Assembly: GCF_000801105.2 (NCBI RefSeq)
Contig: NC_079516.1
Span: 44,558,908 to 44,622,907, forward strand
DNA: 64,000 bases
From: Raphanus sativus
Taxonomy: Eukaryota; Streptophyta; Magnoliopsida; Brassicales; Brassicaceae
Direction of reading: 5' to 3'
Below the pieces are notes generated by a model. That model was given only the letters and a program-made list of their open reading frames with translations, was not told where the DNA came from and ran no database searches. The stretch's first letter is position 1. Every line of letters starts with the position of its first letter. The translations under genes were made by a program, and so were the position numbers. Positions 23,601 through 35,104 of this stretch are shown here, one piece after another.

Positions 23601-25020
23601 ACTGAACAAACTCATTAACTTGATATATCTCCATGGCGTTAACGATCGGTAGAAGCATTTCAACAGAAGTTTGTACCAAAGAAAACGCATGTATTAGTCC
23701 GGTTACTGGGTCTGGAGTGAAAACTGTATCCGTATACAAGTAGCTAGGCCTAAACTTTTCAGCAAGTGTTGTGTCGTTGTTGTAATAAATCGTGAATTCT
23801 CTCGTCTGGTTTGTTGTGAGCACTTCAACCTCGGCAAAATGCAGATATACATAAAACTTCAACCTAGGGTCTGCCGGTTCCCAATACAGAAGTATGTACT
23901 CGTTAGCGTTAAGCGGTGTTGTTGCGGTGCTCATGACAACACCAGCAGGTTGGAAGAGGTTGTTGTAGTTTTGATCAATAGGGAGTGACGTGTTTAGTAT
24001 CATATTGTTCTCAAACCTACTCGGCATCCATATGCGATCATAGACATCATCTTTGTATCTATAAGAAATGAGTTAGTAGACGAAGTAACACTTAAAGGAA
24101 CATCGGCAAATCGAATCTGAACGAAACAATCTTTTCAAACCAGTTTTAAAAAAAAAAATCGGTCTAGGTATTCAAAAAGTCGGTCTAGGCATCCAAAAAA
24201 TCGGTCTAAGCATCCGCCTGAACATTAGTTCTTTATAAGGCGCCTAACCATCGTTTAGTGATTTCTTGAACATTGGAGGAACATAAAAGACTATTTTGTT
24301 ACCTGACAGGAAGAAAACTAATAGAGCCCAAATCCAATCTCTTATAAAGCATGAGAGCCTCATAAGGAGTCTCATAAGTATCGTTCTTCAAGAATCTTAC
24401 TTCCAACACAGACAAGAAAGGAGTTCCGCTGTTCTTATCAACAAGACAAACATGAAAATAGTCTAGAGAGGGAGTGTGTATGATCTCTTTGGTTACTATA
24501 GTTGTTGAATTGCCAAGAACAATAGAATCCCATAGATTAACCCCGAGATAGAGATCGAAAGTGGGTGGTGCTTTTCCGAGTCCATCATAGTTTCCATACA
24601 TGAAACGGGTTCTGATCAAGTACTTAAATCCTTTGCCTGGTTGAGGCCACACTTTGTAACAGTTTCTCTTACCTTCAGGGAAGCTTCTTAGATTCTGAAA
24701 CTGTCTTGCAAGTGAAGTATTTGTCTTGAGCTCGGGAGCTATGCTCTTGCTTGTTCCTGACTCAACAAACGTTGAATCCGAAACGTATTTTATGTCTGTT
24801 GTCTCGTCATTGTAGCTCGAACCATCCGGTATACCACAATCTATACTAAAAAAACCTGTAACATACAGAGAGATATAAATCATATTATATAACTCATTAA
24901 CATCTGAAGAACTAACCGAGTAATTAAAGGCTGTTTTAAGATACCAGATTGGTCTTGAGCATGAACAAGAAAGAGTAGAAGAAGAAAGCTTATCCCTGAA
25001 AGAGAGCTTAAAATCGTCAT
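20655..25020 (-). CDS. LRR receptor kinase copy 2, malectin-like, intact
   Basis: Thirteen exons, all open, with the layout of copy 1. Start [20 protein letters not shown] is a signal peptide. Then comes the malectin-like domain (24855-24302 and the next exon near 24057-23580), with [35 protein letters not shown] and [23 protein letters not shown] exons carry [14 protein letters not shown] and [15 protein letters not shown] transmembrane exon ([17 protein letters not shown]) is followed by the kinase: [61 protein letters not shown], ending MVPQAR. All catalytic residues are present. LRR-I/malectin kinases such as IOS1, FRK1 and MEE39 act at the plasma membrane in defence or development; the ligand of this one is unknown. 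The promoter and gene body closely match copy 3, so this is the likely functional member of a recent tandem pair. Confidence 0.9.
21150..21300 (-). repeat. Decayed tRNA-derived SINE in the last intron of copy 2
   Basis: The minus strand reads GAGTTGGCCTAATGGCTAAA (A-box-like) then GTGTTCGATTTC (B-box-like), spaced as in a tRNA. The same intron of copy 3 (29585-29790) holds a related and better-preserved element, so it predates the duplication. Confidence 0.6.
23250..23345. repeat. CAGAG-rich simple repeat in intron 4 of copy 2
   Basis: Irregular tandem units such as AACAGAG, AGCAGAG and AAAACAGAG. The same kind of array lies at the same intron position in copy 3 (31683-31765) and in the relic at 15986-16060, so it is ancestral to this receptor-kinase lineage. 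Confidence 0.75.
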
Positions 25021-25517
25021 TACCAGATAGAGGATTTTATCACTTTGATTATTTTCTCATGGATTTTGCTGCTCTTTATATTTCAAGGGAATGGGAGCTT
25101 GCACGTTAGTCTAATCATGCTGGCTTAATATTAAAATCAACATTCAATACCAAAATTCAAATATTTTATTTTTTTCAAACAAACATAGCATCTTTTGTGA
25201 TTAGTTTCATGATTTATATAGTTGGAACCGAGGGAGGGTTCTTTGATAAACTATCTCCAATTATTCCATAGTCGGCATTAGATTTATTCTTTCTCCTATT
25301 ATGAAAACTGAACTAGTCTTATTAGGTTTTAAGTCTTAACCAGCCAAACAATGATATCATTGTGTAGATTCTATTATAATGCCAGACAACAAAAAGAGCA
25401 GAAGAAAGTGCAGAGACATAGAAAGTATAATAGTCATAAACAGAGGACAGCTAAGGTTAAAATCAGGAAAAATTGCGGATTAGTGCGTGCATACCGTGAA
25501 AGGTAGATTCAGAAATT

Positions 25518-25759
25518 TTTTTTTTTTTTGAAAAAAAAGGTTAAACCCGGACCACTAATGGAACCAAGTCTAACCTCCGGATGAGAGGTGCAACCCACGG
25601 ATAGATCTTCTCCCGGGTATTCAAATGAGTCCTAAGCAATGAACTCATATCCGTGTGGCTACATAGTGTTTGCAGCTGCGGGGATTCGAACCCGGGAGTA
25701 TTGAGAATCTCACTTTCAACCTGAAATCCGTCCTACCACTAGTCCACCTATAAGTGGTT
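25518..25759 (-). mobile_element. tRNA-derived SINE with target-site duplication
   Basis: On the minus strand the element begins near 25759 with GTGGACTAGTGGTAGGA (A box) followed by GGTTCGAATCCCC (B box, plus-strand 25680-25692), and ends in an A/T-rich tail. It is flanked by perfect 10 bp repeats TTCAGAAATT at 25508-25517 and 25760-25769. This fits a full-length crucifer SINE (BoS/BraS type). It lies between copy 2 and the Helitron. Confidence 0.85.
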
Positions 25760-25831
25760 TTCAGAAATTATTTTTAGCCGGATCATAATATGTCAAGCAA
25801 CAGTATCACAAAAAAATACTTATCAGTAGTA

Positions 25832-27497
25832 TCTATCTTATTAAAGCTGAAGTACAATTTCGGTGTGTTTGGATACTTGGATAAGAGTTTAAAAATGAGG
25901 TTTGTTTGGATACTTGGATAAGAGTTTAAAAAGTAGGTTTGTTTGGAAACACGGATAACAATATTAAATGAGAATTGTTTGGAAAAAGGAATAGCAGTAT
26001 ATTTACTTCATTTTATTTACACATTTAGTCATTGCATTTATAAAAAATTAGGTATTTCCTTTTTGTAATTTTTTTTATTTACAGATTTTACCACTACATT
26101 TAAATTCAATTGAAAATAATTAATTATAATTCCAAACTTATCTAAACAAACTGATGTCTCCATATATTGATCATTATTAATATGTAAAATTACTATTAAA
26201 AAAACATTTCACTTATTTTAACCAAACACATAAAAATATATATATATTTTTTTTTTAACAAAATCAGTTAGGCATAAACATTCGGATACCCATTTAGGTA
26301 CGAGTCGTTTCTTTCGGGTATAGTTTTTTTGGGTTTTGAAATTTCTTTTTAGTACTTCCTTTTTGTGTTTTCTTTATTTATAGATTCTACCATTGCATTT
26401 AAAATTAATTTAAATTAATTAATTAAAATTTCAAAATTATCTAAACAAATCGATATTCATATATTGATCATTATTAATATTGTAAAAATATTAGTAAATA
26501 AAAAATTATATTTAACTTCATTTATCCAAACACATAAAAATATTTTCTATTTGTTTACAAAATCAGTTAGGCATATACATTCATGTATCCATTTAGGTAC
26601 GGGTCGTTTCTTTCGGGTATATATTTTTTGGGTTTTGATATTTCTTTTTAGGTACTTCCTTTTTTGTATTTTTTTTATTTACAGATTATACCACTGCATT
26701 TCAAATCAATTAAAATTCATTAATTACAATTCCAAAACTTACTGAAACAAATCGATATTCATATATTGATCATTATTAATATTTTACAAATATTACTGAA
26801 TAAAATTTTATATTTCACTTAATTTAGCCAAACACATAAAATATTTTTTATTTGTTTACGGAATCCGTTAGAAATAAATATTTGGGTATCCATTTAGGTA
26901 CTGGTCAATTTTTTCGGGTATAGATTTTTTTGGTTTTGATATTAGGCCATTTTTGGATATAAATTTATGTGTGAGTTTCAAATTGAATCCCCCGGGTCTG
27001 TATGAATTTTGTTCTAATGTATAGGAAACTAAAAATGTTCAAATAACGAAAGTATTTGAAAATGATTTATATTTGAACAAAATATAATGGCTGCACATAA
27101 CAAAATATTAATATAAAAATACTGTATACTTGTATTCAAAATTAATTTTTTTAACAACAAACTACACAAATATTTTTATTTGTATAAAAAATGAAAATAC
27201 AATAATTTAATTAATATAGAAATATGTCACATTGTTTAAACAAAATATCAATATTAAAGTATTATACATTTTGCGTTCTAAAATTATTTATTTTAGTAAC
27301 AAGCCAAATAAATATATTTATTAGAGAGAGAATAAAACAAAGCCAAAAACACATAGTTTACGAGAAAGACTCTATATGTCGAACTTATTATAAAGAATAT
27401 TTTACTAAAATAAATACATTTAATAATTACAAACAAATAATATATTTCATAAAAGTGAAAATAATACCCGCCCTTTCAAGGGCGGGTCAAAATCTAG
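25832..27497 (+). mobile_element. Non-autonomous Helitron (1.67 kb)
   Basis: The 5' end TCTATCTTATTAAAGC follows A25831. The 3' end is the hairpin CCCGCCCTTTCAAGGGCGGG, then TCAAAAT, then CTAG, and is followed by T27498. This is the A|TC...CTRR|T Helitron signature with no target duplication. The interior is a triple tandem array plus AT-rich filler, with no Rep/helicase frame. The 27224-27622 open frame crosses the element end and is not a gene. Confidence 0.85.
26049..26950. repeat. Three tandem ~300 bp units inside the Helitron
   Basis: Units begin near 26049, 26351 and 26650. Each carries CTTCCTTTTT/TATTTACAGATT, then TTGATCATTATTAATAT, then AACCAAACACATAAAA-like text, then CATTTAGGTAC followed by TTTCGGGTATA. 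Divergence between units is moderate. Confidence 0.8.
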
Positions 27498-28810
27498 TTG
27501 TTGTATTATATTTAGAGCAAATTCACTCTAAATATAATAAGTCTTCAAATGTTGTACGATTTAATAATATATTGGGCTGTAATATTTGTAAAGTATTAAA
27601 AAATTATGCAAAAATATACTGAGAAAGGTGTCAATTGGGGAATTAAACCGGTCACAACTACAACTAACACCACTTGAGCTGGATATTCTTAAGAGTTTTT
27701 AATACAAAACAAATGATTTGACAATTTTACCGGGGTCAGCTGACCCCCTTGCTCCATTGGTAGATCCGCCCATGCATACCATCGGATCGATTTCTAAGTT
27801 GAAGCGCCCATCGGCTATTTTCTCGTTAAAATGTTAACTAATGGTAAAGATTGCCTTGGGGGGGGGAACGTAAACCCATTAGTTAAATTCAATATATGTT
27901 GAGACCAAAGTTGAAAGAATAACAGAAACCAACGTTGTAACTGTTTGGCAAGACCAAAATAGGACCATGTCTTAAACTTCATTAGAAAAACCCAAGTAAA
28001 ATTTACCCAGACGAGACGATTAAAACCCTAAAAGGAAGAAAAATTTACCAAGAGGAGCGAAGAAAGAGGAGGAAGGCTAGCCAGAAGGAGAAGACAGGGA
28101 GAGAGCCTCCTAAATATGTTAATGTTTTTATATATGTTAAGATTTGAAATTTAGATATTTTATAGTATTCTGAATATTTTTGTAGTTTATTTTATTTATT
28201 ATTATGAATGCTTTTAGTTAGTTTAGATAGTTTCACAAATTTTTAATTAGATTTGTGAATAATTTATATATTTTGATTATTTTTGTCAATTTTTCAGGTT
28301 TCAAGAAAATATTTTAAAACAGTTTTCAAATATTGGTTACAATCATATCCGAACCGAATTTCCGGAAAAAACCGAACTATATATGACCTAATAATTAGTA
28401 AAATCTGAATATGAATTATGAGTATAATACCGAAAATCCAAAAATTTAAATAAACCAAACTGAAACCGACGGGATTGAACGGATTTGGAAACCCAAACGA
28501 AATCCAATATTATTTGTTTATGATTTTAAAATAGTTTTATGAATATAGACCTAATCCAAATTATGCGTTACACAATCATATAAATTTATTAATGTGTTTG
28601 ATTTCATGATAATTTAAATAAATTTATATGATATTTTGTTGTTCAAAATATAAAACACAAATATGAATAAAAATCCTCGGATTTGTAAAATACTAAAAGT
28701 TCAACACATTACATTTGTAAATCAGTAAATTCTATTTGGATTTAGAAATTTCATATGGATTTATTTTCAAATCAATTCAAGTACCATACCCTCATAATTT
28801 TGGAAAACCC
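27498..28810. other. Gene-poor DNA between the Helitron and the copy 3 flank
   Basis: AT-rich. Apart from the 28013-28110 gene fragment (listed separately), 28320-28500 has degenerate AACCGAA-type low-complexity sequence, as is common in crucifer intergenic DNA. No gene. Confidence 0.5.
28013..28110 (-). pseudogene. Fragment of the small mitochondrial-protein gene (34256-35104)
   Basis: About 95 bp closely match 34647-34742, spanning the donor side of intron 1 and the 3' end of exon 1 of the intact gene on the same strand: CCCTAAAAGGAAG, GCGAAGAAAGAGGAG, AGCCAGAAGGAGAAGACAG. Similarity stops abruptly at about 28110. It is the remnant of the neighbouring gene carried along when the receptor-kinase block was duplicated. 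Confidence 0.85.
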
Positions 28811-28880
28811 AAATTAGTACACTTCAGCTTTCTCTTCGTTCACCGGGTCTAAATACCGTGTGTTTTGAACCCGATATAAC
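28811..28880. repeat. Downstream flank of the receptor-kinase tandem duplication (right copy)
   Basis: Partner of 19499-19580, sharing CTTTCTCTTCGTTCACC and the following TCTAAATACCGT block. Confidence 0.7.
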
Positions 28881-29584
28881 AAAAGAAATGGCCCTATCAA
28901 AAAGCCCACGACTAACGATGAGTTAGTTCGTTACCATTTACTACCAATGGTAACTGGTACGCACGGAAACGGTTCCAAGGTTTTATACATAGGTAAAATC
29001 GACAATTAATTTACATACGTAAAGTTTTTATTGTGACGTGATTTAAATGAGAAAAAAAAGAGTTGTTCTTCATCAAGCAGTATAATCATCTACCTTGCTT
29101 GAGGAACCATTTCGGAATTTATATTCACTGTAACAATCTTTGTCGAGTCACCCTGGTTAAAACCATCGTTCACACTGCCAGCAACGATCAGTTTCAGCCC
29201 CATAACGACATGACTCATAGTTGGCCTATGCGTAGATCTCTGCTCGGTACAAGCCAGGGATAACTCTGCCATTTTCCAAGCAGAGCCAGCGTCATATCTC
29301 TCTCCTAGACGCTGATCCACAATCCCTTTGATGTTTCCTTTGGCTAACATCGAACTGACCTGATCACTTATATGCCTCTTCTCTCTTCTTGAAGATGCAA
29401 TTACAGGCTGCCCTGTTATCACTTCAAGAAGAACAACTCCGAAGCTATAAACATCACTCTTCTCGTTCATTTGGCGGGTGGAGTAGTACCTGCAATTTCA
29501 AGAACATAAAGTGATATCTTCTAAATATTTGATTTGCCATTTCAAGAAAATAAAATGATGTCATCAAAATTTATGTTTTTCATC

Positions 29585-29790
29585 TTTCTTTTTTTTTTTG
29601 AATGACTAGGAAGTTCTGGTTCGAAGGTTCATATTATGACGAGGCCCAAACCATGTTAAATTAACTATTTTTTTGAATATCAGATTCCTCCAGAGGGGAA
29701 TCAAACACATGACCCCTTAGATTCTACTAGCTGTGTCAGCTGATCCAAGAGTTTTAGCCATTATGCCAACTCCTTATTATGGTTTTTTTC
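29585..29790 (-). repeat. SINE remnant in the last intron of copy 3
   Basis: The minus strand has GGAGTTGGCATAATGGCTAA (A box) and GTGTTTGATTCCCC (B box). It is the counterpart of 21150-21300 in copy 2, but about 50 bp longer between the boxes, with a TAGCTGTGTCAGCTGATCC-type stretch that copy 2 has lost. Confidence 0.65.
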
Positions 29791-30479
29791 ATTTTAAGAA
29801 CATAAACTGATGTCTCCTAAACATTTGTTTTGCCATTTCAAGAAAAAAATACTATAAGGTATAGATTCAAGGACGAGATTACTTACTCGGGATCAAGGTA
29901 ACCGATTGTTCCAGCCACAACGGTTGAAATCTGATCGCTTCCTTCAACGGGGAAGCTTCTAGATAAACCGAAGTCCGCAATCTTGGCTTGGATCTTCTCA
30001 TTTAGTAAGATATTCGTTGGCTTCACATCTCTGTGAACTATAGGAGGCTTACAACCATAGTGAAGATACTCTAGCCCTGAATTTTTTTACAATGAGAAAA
30101 GGACACTTCATTGATCAATTTTCGCATATCTGGTTTAGTTTCATTTCGAAATGTTTGCCAAACAAACCTTTCGCTGCATCTAGTGAAATCTTTAGCCTCT
30201 CTTCCCAGCTCAATATAAATGACATTTTTCCTTTAGTCAAATGAAACAAAACATATTTTGTTAACAAGGATACACAAAGGAGTAGCAGTGAAGCGAAAGT
30301 AGTACTAACCTGATAAGTAGTCTCCTAAGTTCCCATTAGCCATATACTCGTAAACAAGAACCATTTTGTTTCCTTCATTGCAGTATCCTACAAGAGAGGT
30401 CAGGTTTGTGTGATGAACTCTCATGAGAAGTTCCACCTAGGAGCGAGAACACAAAAGATTAGACCGTTAAAGAGTTTTT

Positions 30480-30655
30480 TTTTTTTAATAATGTCTAGAG
30501 GTTCTAGACCGTGTATATCTCCTAAGAAGAAGCCCAAACCATTTTAAATTAACACTTGAGAAAACATCTGTCCTAAAGATAATTTATCCCATAACCCCTT
30601 AGCAACTACTAGGTAATCCAAGAGTTTTATCCATTACGAGAACTCCCTCCCGTTG
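30480..30655 (-). repeat. Second degenerate SINE-like copy, private to copy 3
   Basis: In the intron before exon 10, the sequence resembles the 29585-29790 element (ATCCAAGAGTTTTATCCATTA and the CTAAGAAGAAGCCCAAACCA area). It is absent from the same intron of copy 2, so it was gained after duplication or lost from copy 2. Confidence 0.5.
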
Positions 30656-31682
30656 GTGACGGGTTAAGAGTTTGGATCCATGACGATTAATAATTAAATA
30701 ATGATCCATTTAAGAGACTCCACCTCTGCTCGAAACTCTTTGTAACCTTGAGCTGATTCTTCAGAAAGTATCTTAACTGCAACTTGATCTCCATCTGAGA
30801 TTCCATGATATACTTCACCAAAACCTCCTTTGCCAAGAACTCTCTCAAAGTTATTTGTGATACTCACAACTTCTGAGTATTTGAAGTATCGTTGGGATGT
30901 TTTTAATGGACCGGTATTGGCATCATTAGTACCTGCAAACAAAAGAGTATTAGAAGTGTTTATAAAGATGATGTCATTCTTTATAATATACAACGAAACT
31001 TCTGAATGTTTGAACCTTTATGTGATGTTTTCTTGAAATACCAGAATAAAGCTAATGCGGTGAAAAGAACGAGCAGCCCTATGACTGATGCTACTACTGG
31101 AATGATATAACCATTATTTTTCTTCGTCTTTTCGCATGAATCAGACGAACAAAGTTCGGGATTTCCACCGTACCTTATGATCACAATATTGAAAATTTAA
31201 GGTATAATCAGATAGGACTGTACATGTTTTGAGTTAAAGAAGTTATGAAGGGGTCAAACCTCAGTGAAAGTGATCCATCCTTTGATCTCTCAAGCAGTTT
31301 ACGTGGAATTATTCCTGTTAACTTGTTTCCTTCCAAGTTTCTGCAAAAAATACTCACAGAAACTGGTATGAACAATTTGAAAACTATTAATCTTTAGAGG
31401 ATGTTTTTATATATTCACTAGCTTGATTGACTTACAACTCAGTCAAATTTGGTAAATTTGCAAGGAGTTCTGGTACTTTTCCTGTTAGGTTATTACCTGC
31501 TAAGTCCCTACAATGACATTTGGTTGCGTTAGTCCAAATATTATTTGATAAAACCCTCTTTATTACAAAGTGCTTATTACATCAGACACAGAAAATACTA
31601 ACAGTTTTTTGATGGATGTAAGATTGGAAAAGGCTGGATCAATTTGTCCAGTCAATCCACTAAAAGATAAGTTCCTGCACAT

Positions 31683-31765
31683 AAAAACAGAGCAGAACAA
31701 ACAGAATATAGCAGAGAAAAAACAGAAAAATACAGAGCAAAACAGAACATAACAGAGCAGAATGT
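31683..31765. repeat. CAGAG-rich simple repeat in intron 4 of copy 3
   Basis: Counterpart of 23250-23345, with units such as AACAGAG, AGCAGAA and AAAACAGA. It is shorter than in copy 2. Confidence 0.7.
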
Positions 31766-33427
31766 CTTACAGTGAAATGACTCTTGGTTTAGTAATATTT
31801 TCACTATGAATACAGTCAAGACCTTCCCAAGAATAATCCACAGGAACACATGGATCACCTTGCCAGTTTTTCTTCACTCTATACTTATCCTTGATCTTCG
31901 TCATTGCATCGACTAAACACAAAATCAAAAACTGTACATAACTACATAATATATGTGCACATAAAAAAGGTTGTTAAATGTTTCATAAACACCTTACCAT
32001 CCTCTTGATCAGTTGATAACTGAAAGAAGTCATTAACTTGATATATCTCAATGGCGTTAATGATCGGTGTAAGCATCTCTCTAGAGGTCTGTACAAAAGA
32101 AAACTCATGTATTGTTCCTGTTACTGGCTCTGGTGTGAAAACTGTATCCGTATGCAAGTAGGTAGGCCTAAAATTTTCAGCAAGTATCGTGTCATTGTTG
32201 TAATAAACTGTTAATTCTCTCGTCTGGTTTCTTGTGAGCACTTCAACCTCAGCAAAATGCATATATACATAAAACTTCGACCTAGGGTCCGCCGGTTCCC
32301 AAAACAGAGTTATGTAATCGCTTGCGTTGATCGGTCTTGTCGCGGTGCTCATGACAACACTAGCAGGATGGAAGCGGTTGTTGTAGTTTTGATCAATAGG
32401 GTGTGGTGTGTTTAGTATCACATGGTTTTTAAACCTACTCGGCATCCATATGCGATCATAGACATCATCTTTGTATCTATAAGAAATGAGTTAGTAGAGG
32501 AAGTAACACTTCAAAAAACACATTGTTCTATAAATCTTTTTAGTCAACCAATCGGATCTGAACTAAACAATTTTTTCAAACTGATTTTTTTATAAAAAAA
32601 ATCAGTCTAGGCATTCAAAAAATCGGTCTAGGCATCCGCCAAAACATTATGTTTAACCATCGTGAAGCTATTTCTTGAACATTGAAGAAACATAAAGACA
32701 TTTGTTTTACCTGACAGGAAGATTACTAGTAGAACCCAAATCCCATCTCCTAAAAAGCATGAGAGCTTCATAAGGAGTCTCATAAGTATTGTTCTTCAAG
32801 AACCTTACTTCCAACACAGACAAGAAAGGAGTTCCTCTGTTCTTATCAACAAGACAAACATGAAAATGGTCTAGAGAGGGAGTGTGTATGATCTCTTTGG
32901 TTACTATAGTTGTTGAATTGCCAAGAACAATAGAATCCCATAGATTAACACCGAGATAGAGGTCAAAAGCCGGTGGTGCCTTTCCGAGTCCATCGTAGTT
33001 TCCATACATGAAACGGGTTCTGATCAAATACTTGAATCATTTGCCTTGTTGAGGCAACACTTTGTAACAGTTTCTCCTACCTTCAGGGAAGCTTCTTAGA
33101 GTGTGAAACTGTCTTGCAAGAGAAGTGTTTGTCGTAAGCTCAGGAGCTATGCTCTTGCTTGTTCCTGACTCAACAAACGCTGAATCTGAAACATACTTTA
33201 TGTCTGTTGTCTCGTCATTGTAGCTCGAATCATCCGGTATACCACAATCTATACTAACAAAACCTGGGAGATAATGAAAATATTAATCATATCAAAAGCA
33301 TAACTCATTAAAATCTGAAGAACTAACAGAGTAAAGGCTGTTTTGAGGTACCAGATTGGTGTTGACCATGAACAAGAAAGAGTAGAAGAAGAAAACTTAT
33401 ACATGAAACAGAACTTAAAGTTGTCAT

Positions 33428-34255
33428 TACTAGATAGTGGATGATCCTTTTGATTATTTTCTCAAGGATTTTGCTGCTCTTTATGATCTATAAAAGGTAA
33501 TGGGAACTTGCACGTTAGTCTAATCATGCTGGTTTAATATTAAATCAACATTCAATACCAAAATTCAAATATTTCATTTTGTCAAACATAGCATTTTTGT
33601 GATTAGGTTCATGATTCAGGTAGTTGGAATAGAGGCGGAGTCATGTCAACGCTTCTCATTTCGATGAACTATCTCCAATTACTCCATAGTGGGCATTAGA
33701 TTTATGGTTTCTCTGACTTTGAAAACTGAAGTTATCTTATTAGGTCTTTAACTAACATAAATAATAATATAATTTTGTAGATTTCATTATGATGCCAGAC
33801 GGAAGTACAGAGACAGAGAAAGTAGTGTCCCTATGGAGAACTAATTGGGCAAGTACAGAGACAGAGAAAGTACAGAGATGGAAGAACACATGTAGTATAG
33901 TTTTAGCTACTTGTATTATTGTAGTGAATGAATCAAACTTGTAGCATATGCAAACACTCTTTTTAGTCTTCAATAACATTGACTGCTTCAGATTGTTATC
34001 AACGTAAATCTATACGAAAATTACGATCTAAAGTTTCACTGTCTGCTAAGCTTTTAATTAATGTCAAGCTTTATAAAATATAGTTCACAAACAGCGTTAA
34101 GACAGCCAAAAACAGCGGATATAATTCCATGGCTTGCAACTGTATATACAAATACAACCTCATCAGTCTCGAGAATCATCTGTTTTATGCCCAAAGCTTG
34201 TCTATGCAAACCATGCATCAGGACTAGACTTTCATCGCGAGCTGGATATGTGAAA
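33428..34255. promoter_or_regulatory. Promoter of copy 3 and 3' flank of the mitochondrial-protein gene
   Basis: 33430-33620 closely matches the promoter of copy 2 (25025-25230), sharing GCACGTTAGTCTAATCATGC and ATTCAATACCAAAATTCAAA. An imperfect direct repeat of AAGTACAGAGACAGAGAAAG lies at about 33803 and 33852. No gene was seen. Confidence 0.6.
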
Positions 34256-35104
34256 TCACTCATCATCGTCTCCATGTTTCAACAGGTAGATCGGATCTGG
34301 AAATTCCGCTAGCTTGACTTCCAGCATCTCGTTCCCCGGAACGCTCAACTCCGTGCTACCTTCTACCTCTTGTTTAGACGATGAATCATCATCTATATCA
34401 TTTCAATAAGAAAAAAATAAGAAAAAAATGAATCACACCACACATATCAGTTACACAGAAAATCTAAAGATATCAGTTCCATTACAATATCTACATGTTC
34501 ATTCAGACAAGACCTCTAAAAGACAAAACCCCTTCACTGTCTAAAGATCTCATCTCCAAAAATTAAAACTTTTTAAATCAGAAACTCAATAAAAGAAGCA
34601 ATTTAAACAAAAGGAACCATTTTTATTAAGACCCATTAACCTAGCTAAGACGATTAAACCCTAAAAGGAAGACAATTTACCAGAAGGAACGAAGAAAGAG
34701 GAGCAAGGCCAGCCAGAAGGAGAAGACAGAGAGAGAGCCTCCTCCTCGGTCAACGGATGCGTCACCTGGTCGACCAGATTAGCGATCTTGGCGGCGGTGT
34801 TCTGGTGCGGTGGGACCCAGAAGGACGATCCGGGGGAGAAAGGGAGCCAATCGGGAGTCGAATTCTGAACGACGATCCTCCGTACGAACTCGTTCAGCTT
34901 CTTCAGAACCGCGGCTTCGGCTTCGGCTTTGGAAGTCGCCGACGAGGAAGAATCCAGGTCGATCTCGATCGTATGGGGTTTCGATGAATAGGGACGGCGG
35001 TTGAAACAGACGAGGCTTGGCGCCGCCGCCGTCTTCGGCTCGTTGAAGCGACGGAGGAAAAATCTCCCGTGGGGAATTAGGGTTTTCGACAGCAATCGGG
35101 ACAT
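34256..35104 (-). CDS. Small predicted mitochondrial protein of unknown function
   Basis: Two exons: 35104-34681 and 34392-34256, with a GT-AG intron, giving 186 residues. The N-terminus MSRLLSKTLIPHGRFFLRRF is basic, lacks acidic residues and looks like a mitochondrial presequence. A serine/alanine-rich linker follows, then a conserved-looking block VVQNSTPDWLPFSPGSSFWV, and exon 2 ends EFPDPIYLLKHGDDE. I recognise the type as a plant-conserved uncharacterised protein but cannot name a function. Its exon 1 end was duplicated to 28013-28110. Codon use and the intact frame support a real gene; the frame running past the splice donor to 34661 is a read-through artefact. Confidence 0.8.

Larger units (their letters stand above)
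29090..33427 (-). pseudogene. LRR receptor kinase copy 3, one nonsense codon
   Basis: Tandem duplicate of copy 2, with the same 13 exons and a very similar sequence from promoter to 3' flank. Start [20 protein letters not shown]. In exon 2, the codon that is GGA (Gly of PGKGFKYL) in copy 2 is TGA here (33037-33039), ending the protein about 110 residues in, inside the malectin-like domain. Everything downstream is open and conserved: second malectin exon, LRRs, transmembrane exon, [30 protein letters not shown] and a C-terminus ending MVPQAR. Copy 3 also lacks one residue in the kinase N-lobe (GISDGD instead of GRLSDGD), an in-frame change. A single nonsense in an otherwise clean gene means recent loss, or a base error in this sequence. 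A downstream Met (33027) would lack the signal peptide. Confidence 0.8.

Noticed and set aside
25670..25760. tRNA gene because of A and B boxes
   Set aside because: Cannot fold into a full cloverleaf with acceptor stem; the flanking duplication shows it is a SINE.
27224..27622. 132-codon open frame
   Set aside because: AT-rich and crosses the Helitron 3' end.
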